Below, in pieces: positions 1 to 9,300 of a stretch of DNA of 64,000 nt (position 1 is its first letter; each line of letters begins with the position of its first letter). The position numbers and the translations under genes are program-made. Source of the DNA: Telluribacter roseus (GTDB lineage: Bacteria > Bacteroidota > Bacteroidia > Cytophagales > Spirosomataceae). Where the stretch lies: assembly GCF_017355915.2 (NCBI RefSeq), contig NZ_JAFEUV020000002.1, forward strand, positions 434,001 to 498,000. The letters are read 5' to 3'. Under the pieces are notes generated by a model, which saw nothing but the letters and a program-made list of their open reading frames with translations, had not been told where the DNA came from and made no database searches.

Positions 1-312
1 ATTGAGGTCTACGTGGCAGACCTTGATTTTGAAAAATTCAAATTCAATTCATTGGTCAGAAGCGCAACCGAAAGGCAGCTTACTATTATTGGTGAGGCGG
101 TAAATGCACTGTCGGTTGAAACTAAGGCAAAGTATACCTCCATCGACTGGCGAGGCATCAAGGGGTTCAGAAATATTATAGTTCACGAGTATTTCGGAGT
201 TTCTGTGCGGATGGTATGGGTAGTTGTAGTCAAAGAACTCCCCGTTTTAAAAGAAGTAGTACAACAAATTATTGCTGATTGTAATGATCAATCCAGAACA
301 GCTACATTCTGA
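1..312 (+). CDS. HepT-like ribonuclease/DUF86 protein, 5' truncated by window edge
   Basis: The reading frame is open from base 1, so the gene begins outside the window; the GTG at 13 is probably internal, because the residues before it (IEVY) fit the helix that precedes the conserved core. The visible 104 codons carry the HepT/DUF86 signature: an ATERQLTIIGEA helix and the RNIIVHEYFGV motif, which fits the catalytic Rx4-6HxY of HepT toxins. HepT proteins pair with a MNT-type nucleotidyltransferase antitoxin normally encoded next to them; that partner would have to lie upstream of the window, since arfB follows. The role as a toxin-antitoxin component is inferred from the family. The stop codon lies inside arfB, whose ATG is at 284, so the two genes overlap by 29 bases. 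Confidence 0.8.
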   Translation: MEVYVADLDFEKFKFNSLVRSATERQLTIIGEAVNALSVETKAKYTSIDWRGIKGFRNIIVHEYFGVSVRMVWVVVVKELPVLKEVVQQIIADCNDQSRTATF

Positions 313-691
313 ACTCCAGTTCCAGACCGCCCGCAGCGGTGGAAAAGGGGGGCAGAATGTGAATAAAGTAGAAACGAAGGTAGAGCTGCGATTTGATGTA
401 CCTAGCTCGGCCGTGCTGAGCGAGGAGCAGAAGGCGACGCTGCTGGAAAAGCTGGCTAATAAGCTCACGCAGGAGGGGGTACTGGTGCTATATCACCAAA
501 CGGAGCGCTCGCAGCTGGCCAATAAGGACAAGGTAGTACAAAAGTTTGACCGCCTCATCCGCGAAGCCTTCATTGTACAAAAGAAACGAAAAGCCACCCG
601 CCCCACCCAGGCTTCGGTAGTGGAGCGCTTGCAGAAAAAGCAGCGAAAGTCTGCCGTGAAAAGCATGAGAAGGAAGCCGCCGATCGAGTAA
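284..691 (+). CDS. arfB: Alternative ribosome-rescue factor ArfB (peptidyl-tRNA hydrolase, YaeJ type)
   Basis: Small release-factor-like protein of 135 residues. It has the class-I release factor GGQ loop at residues 22-24 within RSGGKGGQNVNK and a very basic C-terminal tail (QKKRKATRP...KKQRKSAVKSMRRK), which in ArfB enters the empty mRNA channel of stalled ribosomes. No stop-codon recognition domain is present, as expected for ArfB, which hydrolyses peptidyl-tRNA on non-stop ribosomes. The ATG at 284 gives the family-typical N-terminus (MINPEQL); a TTG at 272 would only add four residues. It overlaps the end of the HepT-like gene, so the two may be translationally coupled. A TTAGC-rich repeat follows the stop. 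Confidence 0.9.
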   Translation: MINPEQLHSELQFQTARSGGKGGQNVNKVETKVELRFDVPSSAVLSEEQKATLLEKLANKLTQEGVLVLYHQTERSQLANKDKVVQKFDRLIREAFIVQKKRKATRPTQASVVERLQKKQRKSAVKSMRRKPPIE

Positions 692-708
692 GATCCAGCG
701 GTTTTTTC

Positions 709-746
709 TAGCTGTTAGCTCATAGGTGTTAGCGATTAGCTAAAAT
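709..746 (+). repeat. TTAGC-rich intergenic repeat, copy A1 (forward)
   Basis: Composed of AGCTGTTAGC-, GTTAGC- and GATTAGCTAAAA-type words, starting 18 bases after the arfB stop. An inverted relative (A2, 873-910) lies at the other end of the same intergenic space. Related forward copies follow pdxJ, the M61 peptidase gene and xylA. Confidence 0.6.
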
Positions 747-872
747 AGATGCAACAACTACTATTTTTACCGCACCGGCGGCCCGGCACGAAGTAGAAAT
801 GAGGAAAGCTCACAGGTATTCGAAGTCTCCCTACTCTTTTTGTTTCTGTAAAAATTCTCCATACCTCGGTAA

Positions 873-910
873 TTAAAAAGCTAATTACTAACAGCTATCA
901 GCTAATACCT
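873..910 (-). repeat. TTAGC-rich intergenic repeat, copy A2 (inverted)
   Basis: On the minus strand this reads AGGTATTAGCTGATAGC then TGTTAGTAATTAGCTTTTT, the same word family as copy A1 but in the opposite orientation. It ends four bases before the MFS transporter start codon. Confidence 0.6.
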
Positions 911-914
911 CACT

Positions 915-2150
915 ATGATTACTTCCTCCTCCTCTCAACCTAGTACCCTACGCACCGTATTGAGCCTTCCCGTGATTGTAGCGGCACTTGGCTACTTTGT
1001 GGATGTTTATGATCTGTTGCTATTTAATATCGTCCGGGTGCCCAGCCTGCGGGACATGGGCCTCTCGGAAGAGGAGGTGTCAACTGTGGGGGCGCGGGTG
1101 TATAACTGGCAGCAGGCCGGTCTGCTGCTGGGAGGCTTCGCCTGGGGTGTGTGGGGGGATAAGATGGGACGGCGGTCCGTTCTCTTTGGCTCTATCCTGA
1201 TGTATTCCATCGCTAATATTCTCTGTGGCTTTGTTAAGGATCCCGAAGTATACGCGTTGCTGCGCTTTGTGGCGGGGCTGGGCCTGGCCGGTGAACTGGG
1301 AGCAGGCATCACTCTTATCGCTGAAATACTCCCCAAAGAGCTACGCGGCTACGGAGCCTCCGTGGTGGCGGGAGTAGGCCTGCTCGGAGCTATCGCAGCT
1401 TTCTTTACTGTATCTCTGTCCGACTGGCGGACCGCCTACTGGATCGGTGGCGGGATGGGACTGGTACTGCTGGCCATGCGGGTGAATGTACTGGAGTCCA
1501 TCCTATTCGACCGGGTGGAGCAGGGCGTAAAGCGGGGGCAGTGGTGGACGATATTTTCCAAGCGCTCGCGCCTGATCCGGTACCTGCGCTGCATGGGAAT
1601 GGCTCTGCCTACCTACCTGGTCATTGGGATATACGCCACTTTTGGGAATGAATTTGCCAAGGCCCTGGGGCTTACTGAAGAGGTACAGGCCGGGCGTACG
1701 GTACTCTATACCTACATAGGGGTGGTATTGGGAGACTTCTTCAGTGGCCTGCTGAGCCAGTGGCTGCGCTCGCGCCGGAAGGCCATTGGCATTATGATCG
1801 CCATGACCTTTGTGGGCTGCGTGTGGCTACTGTACGGCGGTATTCGCTCAGCCAGTACGCTCTATGCCTGTTATGCCTGGCTGGGCTTTTCGATCGGCTA
1901 CATAGCCATGTTCTTGACCACTACGGCCGAGCAGTTTGGTACCAATCTGCGGGCTACCGTTACCACTTCCGTTGCTAACAATGTACGTGCAACGGTGCTG
2001 CTTACCTTACCCCTGTACCAGTACCTCAAGCCAGACTGGGGCGTGATAGAAGCCGGAGCCATGGTAGGTGTTTTATGCTTTGCCATAGCCTTGTTCTCGC
2101 TTTGGTACATGGAGGAAACCTACGGCAAAGAGCTGGACTACGTAGAGTAG
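915..2150 (+). CDS. MFS transporter (sugar/organic acid porter-like)
   Basis: 411-residue inner-membrane protein with about 12 predicted hydrophobic segments. The loop between helices 2 and 3 carries the major facilitator motif A as GVWGDKMGRRSVL, and a second typical feature follows in AEILPKELRGYG, as in the sugar porter and aromatic-acid porter groups. Asp residues in the first helix (YFVDVYDLLLF) are common in proton symporters. Substrate is not readable from the sequence. It stands alone on the plus strand: the TTAGC-repeat region lies before it, and a perfect bidirectional hairpin separates it from the convergent flavoprotein gene. Confidence 0.85.
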   Translation: MITSSSSQPSTLRTVLSLPVIVAALGYFVDVYDLLLFNIVRVPSLRDMGLSEEEVSTVGARVYNWQQAGLLLGGFAWGVWGDKMGRRSVLFGSILMYSIANILCGFVKDPEVYALLRFVAGLGLAGELGAGITLIAEILPKELRGYGASVVAGVGLLGAIAAFFTVSLSDWRTAYWIGGGMGLVLLAMRVNVLESILFDRVEQGVKRGQWWTIFSKRSRLIRYLRCMGMALPTYLVIGIYATFGNEFAKALGLTEEVQAGRTVLYTYIGVVLGDFFSGLLSQWLRSRRKAIGIMIAMTFVGCVWLLYGGIRSASTLYACYAWLGFSIGYIAMFLTTTAEQFGTNLRATVTTSVANNVRATVLLTLPLYQYLKPDWGVIEAGAMVGVLCFAIALFSLWYMEETYGKELDYVE

Positions 2151-2155
2151 AAATC

Positions 2156-2185
2156 AAAAAGGGACGCCGATGGGCGTCCCTTTTT
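2156..2185. terminator. Bidirectional intrinsic terminator
   Basis: Perfect 13-bp stem (A5 GGGACGCC / GGCGTCCC T5) with a GATG loop, between the convergent MFS and flavoprotein genes. The A-run and T-run make it functional on both strands. Confidence 0.9.
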
Positions 2186-2196
2186 AGTGATATATC

Positions 2197-5142
2197 TTAG
2201 GCCAGTGCCTCCCACAGGATCTCAGCCGGGTGCATGGCGCGGCGGCCGGTACCATCGTGTATCTGGTGTCGGCAACTGGTACCCGGTGCAGCGATGATGA
2301 CCTCTTCGGGCTGCTGACGTACCGTCGGGAACAGCACCAGTTCTCCAATCTTCATGGATACATCGTAATGCTCTTCCTCGTAGCCGAACGAGCCCGCCAT
2401 CCCGCAGCATCCACTTGGAATGAGTTGTACGGTGTAGTTCTCGGGCAGCGAGAGCATCTTCTTGGTAGGTACCAGACTGGATATAGCTTTCTGCTGGCAG
2501 TGACCGTGTAGCTTGATCAGCTTCTTCTCCTGCTTGAACAGGCTCTTCGAAATGCGCTTGGCGTCAATCTCACGGGCGATAAATTCATCCAGCTGCAGCG
2601 TATTTTTGGCAAGGGCTTTGGCGTCTTCGATTAGCTCTTCGCTCACCAGGTCGGGGTACTCATCGCGGAACGTCAGGATGGCCGAAGGCTCGATACCAAT
2701 CAGCGGGCTTTCAAATGACACAACGTCTTTGAGCATCCGCACGTTCTTATCGGCAATCTTCTTTGCATCCCGCAGCATTCCTTTCGACAGCTGGGGGCGC
2801 CCCGATGGACCATGGTCAGGAATGACTACCTCGTAGCCCAGTTTTTCCAGCAGCATAATGGACTTCTGGCCTATCTCTACGTCATTAAAGTTCGTAAACT
2901 CATCGCAGAACAGGTACACCTGCCGATCCGCTTTAGCCGTTTGCTTACGCATAGTATGCCAGCTCTTCAGCGTAGTGCTGTGCAGCAGGGGCATGGTGCG
3001 GTCGGGGTGGAAGCCAACTATCTTATTAGCTACCCGACGCAGCGGTGCATTCTTGAAGATCAGGTTATAGCCCCAGGGTACGTAGCTGGCCAGTCCGGTC
3101 ATCCTGGAAAAGTTACCCACCAGCCACGAGCGCATCGGCAGACCGTTGGCATCGTGGTACTGCTGTAGAAACTCCATCTTGAGCTTAGCCGCGTCGACGT
3201 TGGAGGGACATTCGCCTTTACAGCCCTTACAGGCGAGGCACAGGTCGTACACCTCCTTGATCTCGTGGTGGTCGAAGCGGTTGGGCTTATCGGAGCGGGT
3301 CAGCATCTCGCGCAGGATGTTGGCCCGGGCGCGGGTGGTGTCCTTCTCGTTACGGGTGGCCATGTAGCTGGGGCACATGGTACCTCCGCTCAGTTGGGTT
3401 TTGCGGCAGTCACCGGAGCCGTTGCACTGCTCGGCGTGCTGCAGTACGTCCTGATCAGGGTAGCGGAAGTACGTCTTGAACTCGGGCGTCTGCTGGTCGG
3501 CCTCGTACCTGAGGAAGGTATCCATGGGCGGCGTGTCCACAATCTTACCGGGGTTGAAGACCGTCTGCGGATCCCAGGTCTTTTTGAGCTCTTTGAAGAG
3601 CCCGTAATTATGCTCACCCACCATTTTGGGGATGAATTCTCCCCGCAGGCGCCCGTCGCCGTGCTCACCCGACAGCGAGCCATCGTACTTTTTCACCAGG
3701 GCCGCAATCTCTTCCGCAATGAGGCGGAACTGCCGGTGACCTTCCTGGGTCTTCAGGTTGATGATGGGGCGCAGGTGCAGCTCACCCGAGCCGGCGTGGG
3801 CGTAGTGCACCGCCGACATATTATGCTTTTTAAGAATCTCGTTGAAGTCGCGGATGTAGTCCGGCTGATCGTACACGTCCACGGCGGTATCCTCGATTAC
3901 AGCTACGGCCTTTTCGTCGCCGGGCAGGTTGGCCAGCAGACCCAGTCCCGCCTTGCGCAGGGTCCAGATCTTCTTGGTATCTTCACCAAAGAGCAGCGGG
4001 AAGTGGAATCCCAGCCCAGCGGCCCGCATTTCGGCTTCCATATCGGCCGCCAGCTTCTCTACCTCCTCGGGTGTCTCACGCGACAGGTCTACTACCAGAA
4101 TGGCCGGGTACTCGCCCGCATCCGTATTTTTTACGAAGAAGGCATTTTTGCGCTGCTCCGGGTTGGCAGCCGCACATTCCAGTACGTAGCTATCGATCAG
4201 CTCTACGGCCTGTGGCTTGTAGTTGAGGGCGATGATGGTAGCCCGTAGTGTCTCATCAATGGTATTGAAGTGGGCGCACACCAGTCCCTGCGTCTTGGGA
4301 GGCAGAGGTACTATATTAACCTTTATCTCAGTCAGGAAGCAGAGAGTACCTTCCGAACCGGCTATGAGCCGACACATATTGAACTCGGGTCCGTCGGCGG
4401 TAAAAGGTTGACAGTCGAGCAGCATATCCAGCGCGTAGCCGGTATTACGCCGCTCGATGGACCGCTTCGGAAAGTTCTTACGAATCTCGGCCTGGTTCAC
4501 CGGATTGTCCAGTATATCTACGGTTTTCTGGTAGATCTGTGCTTCCAGTTTATTCGGACTTTTTGTCTTAGCGCGTAGCTCATTGGCCGACATGGGGCCA
4601 AAAGTAGCTTCGGAACCATCAGCCAGGATGGCCTTGACCTCCAGCAGGTGCTCACGGGTACTGCCGTATACGACCGAGTTGGAGCCGCAGGAGTTATTAC
4701 CTACCATTCCCCCAATCATGGCGCGGTTGGCCGTAGAGGTTTCGGGGCCGAAGTACAGGCCGTAGGGCTTCAGTGCCATGTTGAGCTCATCCCGTACGAC
4801 GCCCGGCTCTACCCGTACCCAACGCTCCTCGGCGTTGATCTCGAGGATGCGGTTGAACTTGCGCGAAACATCTACTACTATTCCAGCTCCTACTACCTGT
4901 CCGGCCAGCGATGTACCCGCTGTGCGCGGGATCAGCGATATGCCTTTCTGGCTGGCGTAAGCAATGAGACGCTTCAGATCCTCGTGCGTGGAAGGCATAG
5001 CCACGGCCAGTGGCATTTCGCGGTAGGCGGAGGCGTCGGTGGCGTACACCGTACGCATGGTATTATCAAAGTGGAGTTCACCGTCAAGCTGACCGGCCAG
5101 TTGTTCCAGGTCAGCATTTGTAACAGGGGGAAGAGGTGTCAT
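2197..5142 (-). CDS. FAD-linked oxidase/Fe-S protein, D-2-hydroxyglutarate dehydrogenase (YdiJ)-like
   Basis: 981 residues. The N-terminal ~500 residues are a FAD-binding type 4 (GlcD/DLD) module: RTAGTSLAGQVVG is the flavin PP-loop, followed by MVGNNSCGSNS, and HAGSGELHLRP and SGEHGDGRLRG belong to its C-terminal half. A GlcF-like iron-sulfur part follows: a ferredoxin-type pair of Cys groups (CNGSGDC...MCPSYMAT near 570 and CLACKGCKGECPS near 640) and a C-terminal CCG domain (SGCCGMAGSFGY near 915). This fused order matches E. coli YdiJ (about 1,018 residues), which oxidises D-2-hydroxyglutarate; another D-2-hydroxyacid is possible. It is likely membrane-peripheral and feeds electrons to the respiratory chain. 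It stands next to a DeoR regulator on the same strand, but separated from it by 67 bases. Confidence 0.88.
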   Translation of the reverse strand: MTPLPPVTNADLEQLAGQLDGELHFDNTMRTVYATDASAYREMPLAVAMPSTHEDLKRLIAYASQKGISLIPRTAGTSLAGQVVGAGIVVDVSRKFNRILEINAEERWVRVEPGVVRDELNMALKPYGLYFGPETSTANRAMIGGMVGNNSCGSNSVVYGSTREHLLEVKAILADGSEATFGPMSANELRAKTKSPNKLEAQIYQKTVDILDNPVNQAEIRKNFPKRSIERRNTGYALDMLLDCQPFTADGPEFNMCRLIAGSEGTLCFLTEIKVNIVPLPPKTQGLVCAHFNTIDETLRATIIALNYKPQAVELIDSYVLECAAANPEQRKNAFFVKNTDAGEYPAILVVDLSRETPEEVEKLAADMEAEMRAAGLGFHFPLLFGEDTKKIWTLRKAGLGLLANLPGDEKAVAVIEDTAVDVYDQPDYIRDFNEILKKHNMSAVHYAHAGSGELHLRPIINLKTQEGHRQFRLIAEEIAALVKKYDGSLSGEHGDGRLRGEFIPKMVGEHNYGLFKELKKTWDPQTVFNPGKIVDTPPMDTFLRYEADQQTPEFKTYFRYPDQDVLQHAEQCNGSGDCRKTQLSGGTMCPSYMATRNEKDTTRARANILREMLTRSDKPNRFDHHEIKEVYDLCLACKGCKGECPSNVDAAKLKMEFLQQYHDANGLPMRSWLVGNFSRMTGLASYVPWGYNLIFKNAPLRRVANKIVGFHPDRTMPLLHSTTLKSWHTMRKQTAKADRQVYLFCDEFTNFNDVEIGQKSIMLLEKLGYEVVIPDHGPSGRPQLSKGMLRDAKKIADKNVRMLKDVVSFESPLIGIEPSAILTFRDEYPDLVSEELIEDAKALAKNTLQLDEFIAREIDAKRISKSLFKQEKKLIKLHGHCQQKAISSLVPTKKMLSLPENYTVQLIPSGCCGMAGSFGYEEEHYDVSMKIGELVLFPTVRQQPEEVIIAAPGTSCRHQIHDGTGRRAMHPAEILWEALA

Positions 5143-5170
5143 ACTTAGTAACTAAGAACCAAAATATCCC

Positions 5171-5178
5171 CAAAGTTA
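5171..5178 (-). promoter_or_regulatory. -7 element for the flavoprotein gene
   Basis: Minus-strand TAACTTTG fits the Bacteroidota TAnnTTTG -7 box and lies about 29 bases before the ATG at 5142. No well-spaced -33 TTG is seen, so the call rests on the -7 box alone. Confidence 0.4.
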
Positions 5179-5209
5179 CGCATGTATCAACTACCTTACA
5201 TAGTAAATT

Positions 5210-5959
5210 TTACAGAATTTGCACATTCTGGTGCGGCCATTTATTGGATTCCAGCACTGTGTCAGAACTACCGGTAATAAGGGTCCCGACGTCCCTGAGC
5301 TGGCATACCTGATAGGTCTCCACTTTATTGACTTTTTCGGTGGTGGCACACACGATGGTATGCGCCGCTACAGTCATCATCTGCCGCTTGAGCTGCGACT
5401 CTTCGTAGTGCCGGATGGTGATACCCTCTTTGGGGTGTATACCCGATACTCCCATAAAATAAAGGTCAGCCTTGAAGTGGCGAAGCTGCAGTGACGTTTC
5501 GCTGCCGAGGGTGATCTGGTGATTTTTGTGGTAGGCGCCACCAAGTATAATCGCCTCTACGCTAGGATGATTAGTCAGTGAAATAGCCAGCCGGGGACTG
5601 TTGGTGATCACGGTTGCCTCCAGATAGAGCGGTATCTGCTCCGCTATATGCAGATTGGTGATGCCGCCATCCATCAGGATGGTCTGGCCATTCCTGAAAA
5701 GTCGCTGAGCCTTGCTGGCTATGGACGATAGCTCTGTGTTGGGACTGGGAATGACCTTACCCGCCTGGGTCGGTAGGTAGCAATTAGCAATGGCCCAGCC
5801 ATGTACTTTTTTTAGAAGGCCACGTTCCTCTAGTTCTATGATGTCACGCCGGATGCTGTCGTACGATACGGCCAACTCCCGACTGATGGCTACAAGAGAT
5901 ACCTTTTTGCACTTATCCAGCTTATTTAAAATCCAGTGCTGACGTTCGTCCTTTAGCAT
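5210..5959 (-). CDS. DeoR-family transcriptional regulator
   Basis: 249 residues. Residues 1-57 form a DeoR-type winged helix: LVAISRELAVSYDSIRRDI is the helix-turn-helix, followed by ELEERGLLKKVHG. The rest is the DeoRC sugar-phosphate-sensing fold, with the conserved ILMDGGITNLHIAEQIP and TNSPRLAISL stretches, a VEAIILGGAY strand and DLYFMGVSGIHPKEGIT. Such regulators usually repress sugar catabolism or uptake operons and release DNA on binding a phosphorylated sugar. The gene is divergent from susC; the 405-base gap holds repeated TTTGCAT words suited to be its operator. Control of susC/susD, and possibly of the flavoprotein gene downstream, is an inference from position. Confidence 0.85.
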   Translation of the reverse strand: MLKDERQHWILNKLDKCKKVSLVAISRELAVSYDSIRRDIIELEERGLLKKVHGWAIANCYLPTQAGKVIPSPNTELSSIASKAQRLFRNGQTILMDGGITNLHIAEQIPLYLEATVITNSPRLAISLTNHPSVEAIILGGAYHKNHQITLGSETSLQLRHFKADLYFMGVSGIHPKEGITIRHYEESQLKRQMMTVAAHTIVCATTEKVNKVETYQVCQLRDVGTLITGSSDTVLESNKWPHQNVQIL

Positions 5960-5990
5960 GAGAAAGGAAGTAAGAGGTCATAGTAAACAA

Positions 5991-6038
5991 ATGCAAACAT
6001 TTCTTGTTTTCTGCGTATGAATTTGCATATATTTGCAT
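5991..6038. promoter_or_regulatory. Candidate operator with repeated TTTGCAT words
   Basis: ATGCAAA at 5991-5997 (inverted), then TTTGCAT at 6022-6028 and again at 6032-6038. The two direct copies are exactly ten bases apart, one helical turn, and the second overlaps the -7 box. The position beside the DeoR gene suggests it is that regulator's binding site; this is inference. Confidence 0.45.
6004..6035 (+). promoter_or_regulatory. Bacteroidota-type promoter toward susC
   Basis: TTG at 6004-6006, 21-base spacer, TATATTTG at 6028-6035, matching TTTG-N19-21-TAnnTTTG. The operator-like words overlap it. Confidence 0.5.
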
Positions 6039-6169
6039 GTATATATCAATATTCTGACATAGTATAGGACTTATTGATGTAGGGTATATCGTAAAGCAGA
6101 TGGAAGGTGCCTTCTACTGCGTTTGATGGAATAATGGATTCAACATTTTGTCTCTAAGTAGCATTGCCT

Positions 6170-6319
6170 ATGACTGATTCTACTTTCTTCAAGTACTGTT
6201 CTACATCTGATTACAAAGTGCTCGCTTATTCCCCGGCACACCCGAATGCTATTCCGGCGGCTGCCTTGCATTGTTACAAACCGGAAATCGTCCTCTCGCC
6301 TCTTCGCTCGGAGAAATAA
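6170..6319 (+). CDS. Possible 49-residue leader ORF upstream of susC
   Basis: An ATG frame of 49 codons (begins MTDSTFFKYCSTSDY, ends LSPLRSEK) lies between the candidate promoter and susC, ending 45 bases before the susC ATG. It has no signal peptide, membrane segment or known motif. It may be a translated leader, a remnant, or chance. Confidence 0.2.
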   Translation: MTDSTFFKYCSTSDYKVLAYSPAHPNAIPAAALHCYKPEIVLSPLRSEK

Positions 6320-6364
6320 AGACCTGCAGTAGTACTTTTAATTTAACCAACAATCAATCAACCT

Positions 6365-9300
6365 ATGAGGAACCAATCCTACTCAACTAGTCGTAAACGG
6401 GACTATGTGGGCCTAAACCGTCTCTGGCTGACAGCAGTGGCTCTGTTAGTTTCAGTTGGCCTGGTGATGGCCCAGGATATAACCGTTACAGGAAAAGTAA
6501 CAGATATCAGCGGCATGGGAATGCCCGGGGTGGCTGTTACGATACAAGGTACAACCCGCGGTGCCAACACGGATGTGGACGGTGGGTACACTATTTCGGC
6601 TCCGGCAACGGCTACCCTCGTATTCAGCTTTGTGGGATATAAAAATGAGGTAGTACCGATCAATAGCCGTACTACCATCAACATAACCTTAGCCGAAGAT
6701 ACCAAGGCGCTGGAAGAGGTGGTAGTAGTAGGATATGGTACTCAGAAGCGCAGAGAGATATCGGGTACCGTTTCCAGCATCAGCAGCCGGGAGTTCAACG
6801 CCGGGGTAGTTACCAACCCACTCGAGGCCGTACAGGGTAAAGTGGCTGGTCTTAATATTACCCAGACTGGTAGTGACCCCAACGCCCGTCCTACGGTACG
6901 TCTGCGCGGGGTAGGATCACTGACCGCCGGTTCGGAACCCTTGTACGTAGTAGACGGAGTACCCGGGGTACCCATTCAGAACATCTCCCCCAACGACATC
7001 GAAAGTGTAGATGTACTTCGTGATGCATCTTCGGCTGCTATTTACGGGTCACGCGCTTCTAACGGGGTAATTATCATCACTACCAAGCGTGGTAGAAGCG
7101 GAGCAGCCAGTGTTGATTACAATGCGTACACGGGTTTCAGCCGGGTAGCTAAGGCTCCTGACTATATGAGTGCCGAGGAGTACCGTGCGGCTTCCCGCCA
7201 GCTGGGCTTTACCCTGGACGACAGAGGTGCCAACACCAACTGGTTCAATGAAATTACTCGCACGGCTCCGGTCAATCAGCAGGATCTGGCTTTCTCGGGT
7301 GGTACCGAAAACTTCAGCTACCGGGCTTCACTGGGTTATCTGAACCAGAAGGGGGTAGTACAGAAGTCGGGTTATGAGCGGGTAAGTGCCCGTATCAACC
7401 TGGACCAGACCGCTCTGAACGGAAAGCTAAGAATCGGGACCAGCCTGTCGGCTATTACTGGCAAGCGTGACTTTGTGAACTACGCGGCTTTTGCCTATGC
7501 GATCACCAACCTGCCTACCGACCCGGTGTATACGACCGATCCCAACGAGCAGACTCCCTCAATGGCTGGCTACTTCGAGCGTCTGGGAGCGTTCTCGATC
7601 TTCAACCCTGTGGCCGAACTCAACGAAACTACGCAGTACTCCAAGTCATTTGAGTACCTGGGTAACCTCAACCTGCGCTACAGCATTACCAACGACCTGA
7701 CCTTTGGCGTAAACGGAGCCCTCAAAGGATACAACCAGAATGTAAACTTCTATAGAAGCCGCGTGCCCAAGTCGGGTATTGCTGCCCAGGGTCTGGCGGT
7801 TAGAGGTACCAACGTAGGTCCGGTTAATGATGCTTTTGGATTTATGCCTCCTACCGATGACAAGCTGCTGGAACTTACTCTTAACTACAGCAAGCAGATC
7901 AGCGGCCTCAACCTGGGCGTACTGGGTGGTTATTCGTACCAGGATGTGACTACCGAAGGTTTTGCGGCCCGTAACAACAACTTTATCACCGACGACATCC
8001 TGTTTGATAACCTGGGTGCGGGTGCCGGTCTGGCCCTGGGACAGCGTGCCAGCGATGCCGTAAACTCGTACCGCAGCAACTACAAGCTGATCTCTTTCTT
8101 CGGTCGTGCTACGGCTGCTCTTAATGAGAAGTACTTCGCTACCGTAAGCCTTCGCCAGGATGGGTCGACCAAGTTTGGAGCTAACAACAAGTGGGGACTT
8201 TTCCCGGCGGCTTCATTGGGCTGGACCCTGAGTGAGGAAGACTTCCTGAAAGGCAACGAAACCATCAATAACCTGAAGCTGCGTGTTAACTACGGTCAGA
8301 CGGGTAACTCCGAGGGTATCAGACCTTATACTACCCTGGCGCTGCTGGGACCTGGCGACCGGTACTACGACAATGGTAACTGGCTGCCTTCGTACCGCCC
8401 CGTACAGAACCCCAACCCTGACCTGAAGTGGGAGGTAAACGAAAACTACGGAGCCGGTATCGACTTTGTACTCTGGAACTTCCGACTGACCGGTTCACTT
8501 GACTACTACGTCCGTAATACCCGTGATCTGCTGTACGAAGTAACAGCTCCCCTCTCCATCCGACCTCTGTACCCGACCATTCTGGCTAACGTAGGTTCGA
8601 TGCGCAACAGCGGGGTGGAGCTATCACTGAACGGTCTGATCATTGATAAGCCTGGCTTTAAGTGGGAGGCTGTATTTGCAGGAGCTACCCTGAAGAACGA
8701 GGTAGTAGGCCTGTCGAGCGGTATCTTCAATGCCCCTGAGCAGATCTTCATTGGTACGGATCTGGGAGCGGCTACCCGCGGTACTTCCAACGTTAACTTC
8801 AACGTAATTCAGGCCGGATCACCTATCGGTGCTATTTACGGCTACGAAGTAGTTGAGATCAACTCAGAAGGACAGTACGTAATCCGGGCGGCCGACGGAA
8901 GCACCTACTCGGCGGTGGATGAGTCGGGTACTTCGCAGCTCAACCAGGCTGACCGACGGGTACTTGGAAGTCCGCTACCTAAGGTGACTGCTTCGTTGAC
9001 CAACAACTTCACCTACGGCAACTTCAACCTGAGCTTCCTGTTGAACAGTGCGTTTGGTAATAAGATATTCAACGCCGAGCGGATGCAGTACTTCCGTACT
9101 ACGGGTCGTATCCCTGACGAAAACACGCTGCGTGGTGCGGCTGATTCGCCCATCCGCTCTGAGCTTACCGACGCCTTCGGTTATTTTGTGGAGGATGGTA
9201 GCTTCGTTCGTCTGTCTAACTTCCGACTAGGCTACAACATCCCTGTCAAAGGTGTGCTCAGAAACGCGCAGGTGTATGTATCCGGAAACAACCTGTTTGT

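Larger units (their letters stand above)
5960..6364. other. 405-base divergent regulatory region between deoR-type gene and susC
   Basis: Contains three TTTGCAT/ATGCAAA words (5991-5997, 6022-6028, 6032-6038), a TTG-N21-TATATTTG promoter-like pair and a possible 49-codon leader reading frame (6170-6319). If the promoter is used, susC has an untranslated leader of more than 300 bases. Confidence 0.6.

Noticed and set aside
3265-4248. 327-codon plus-strand frame opposite the flavoprotein gene
   Set aside because: The minus-strand product has complete FAD and Fe-S motifs, while this frame has no recognisable domain.
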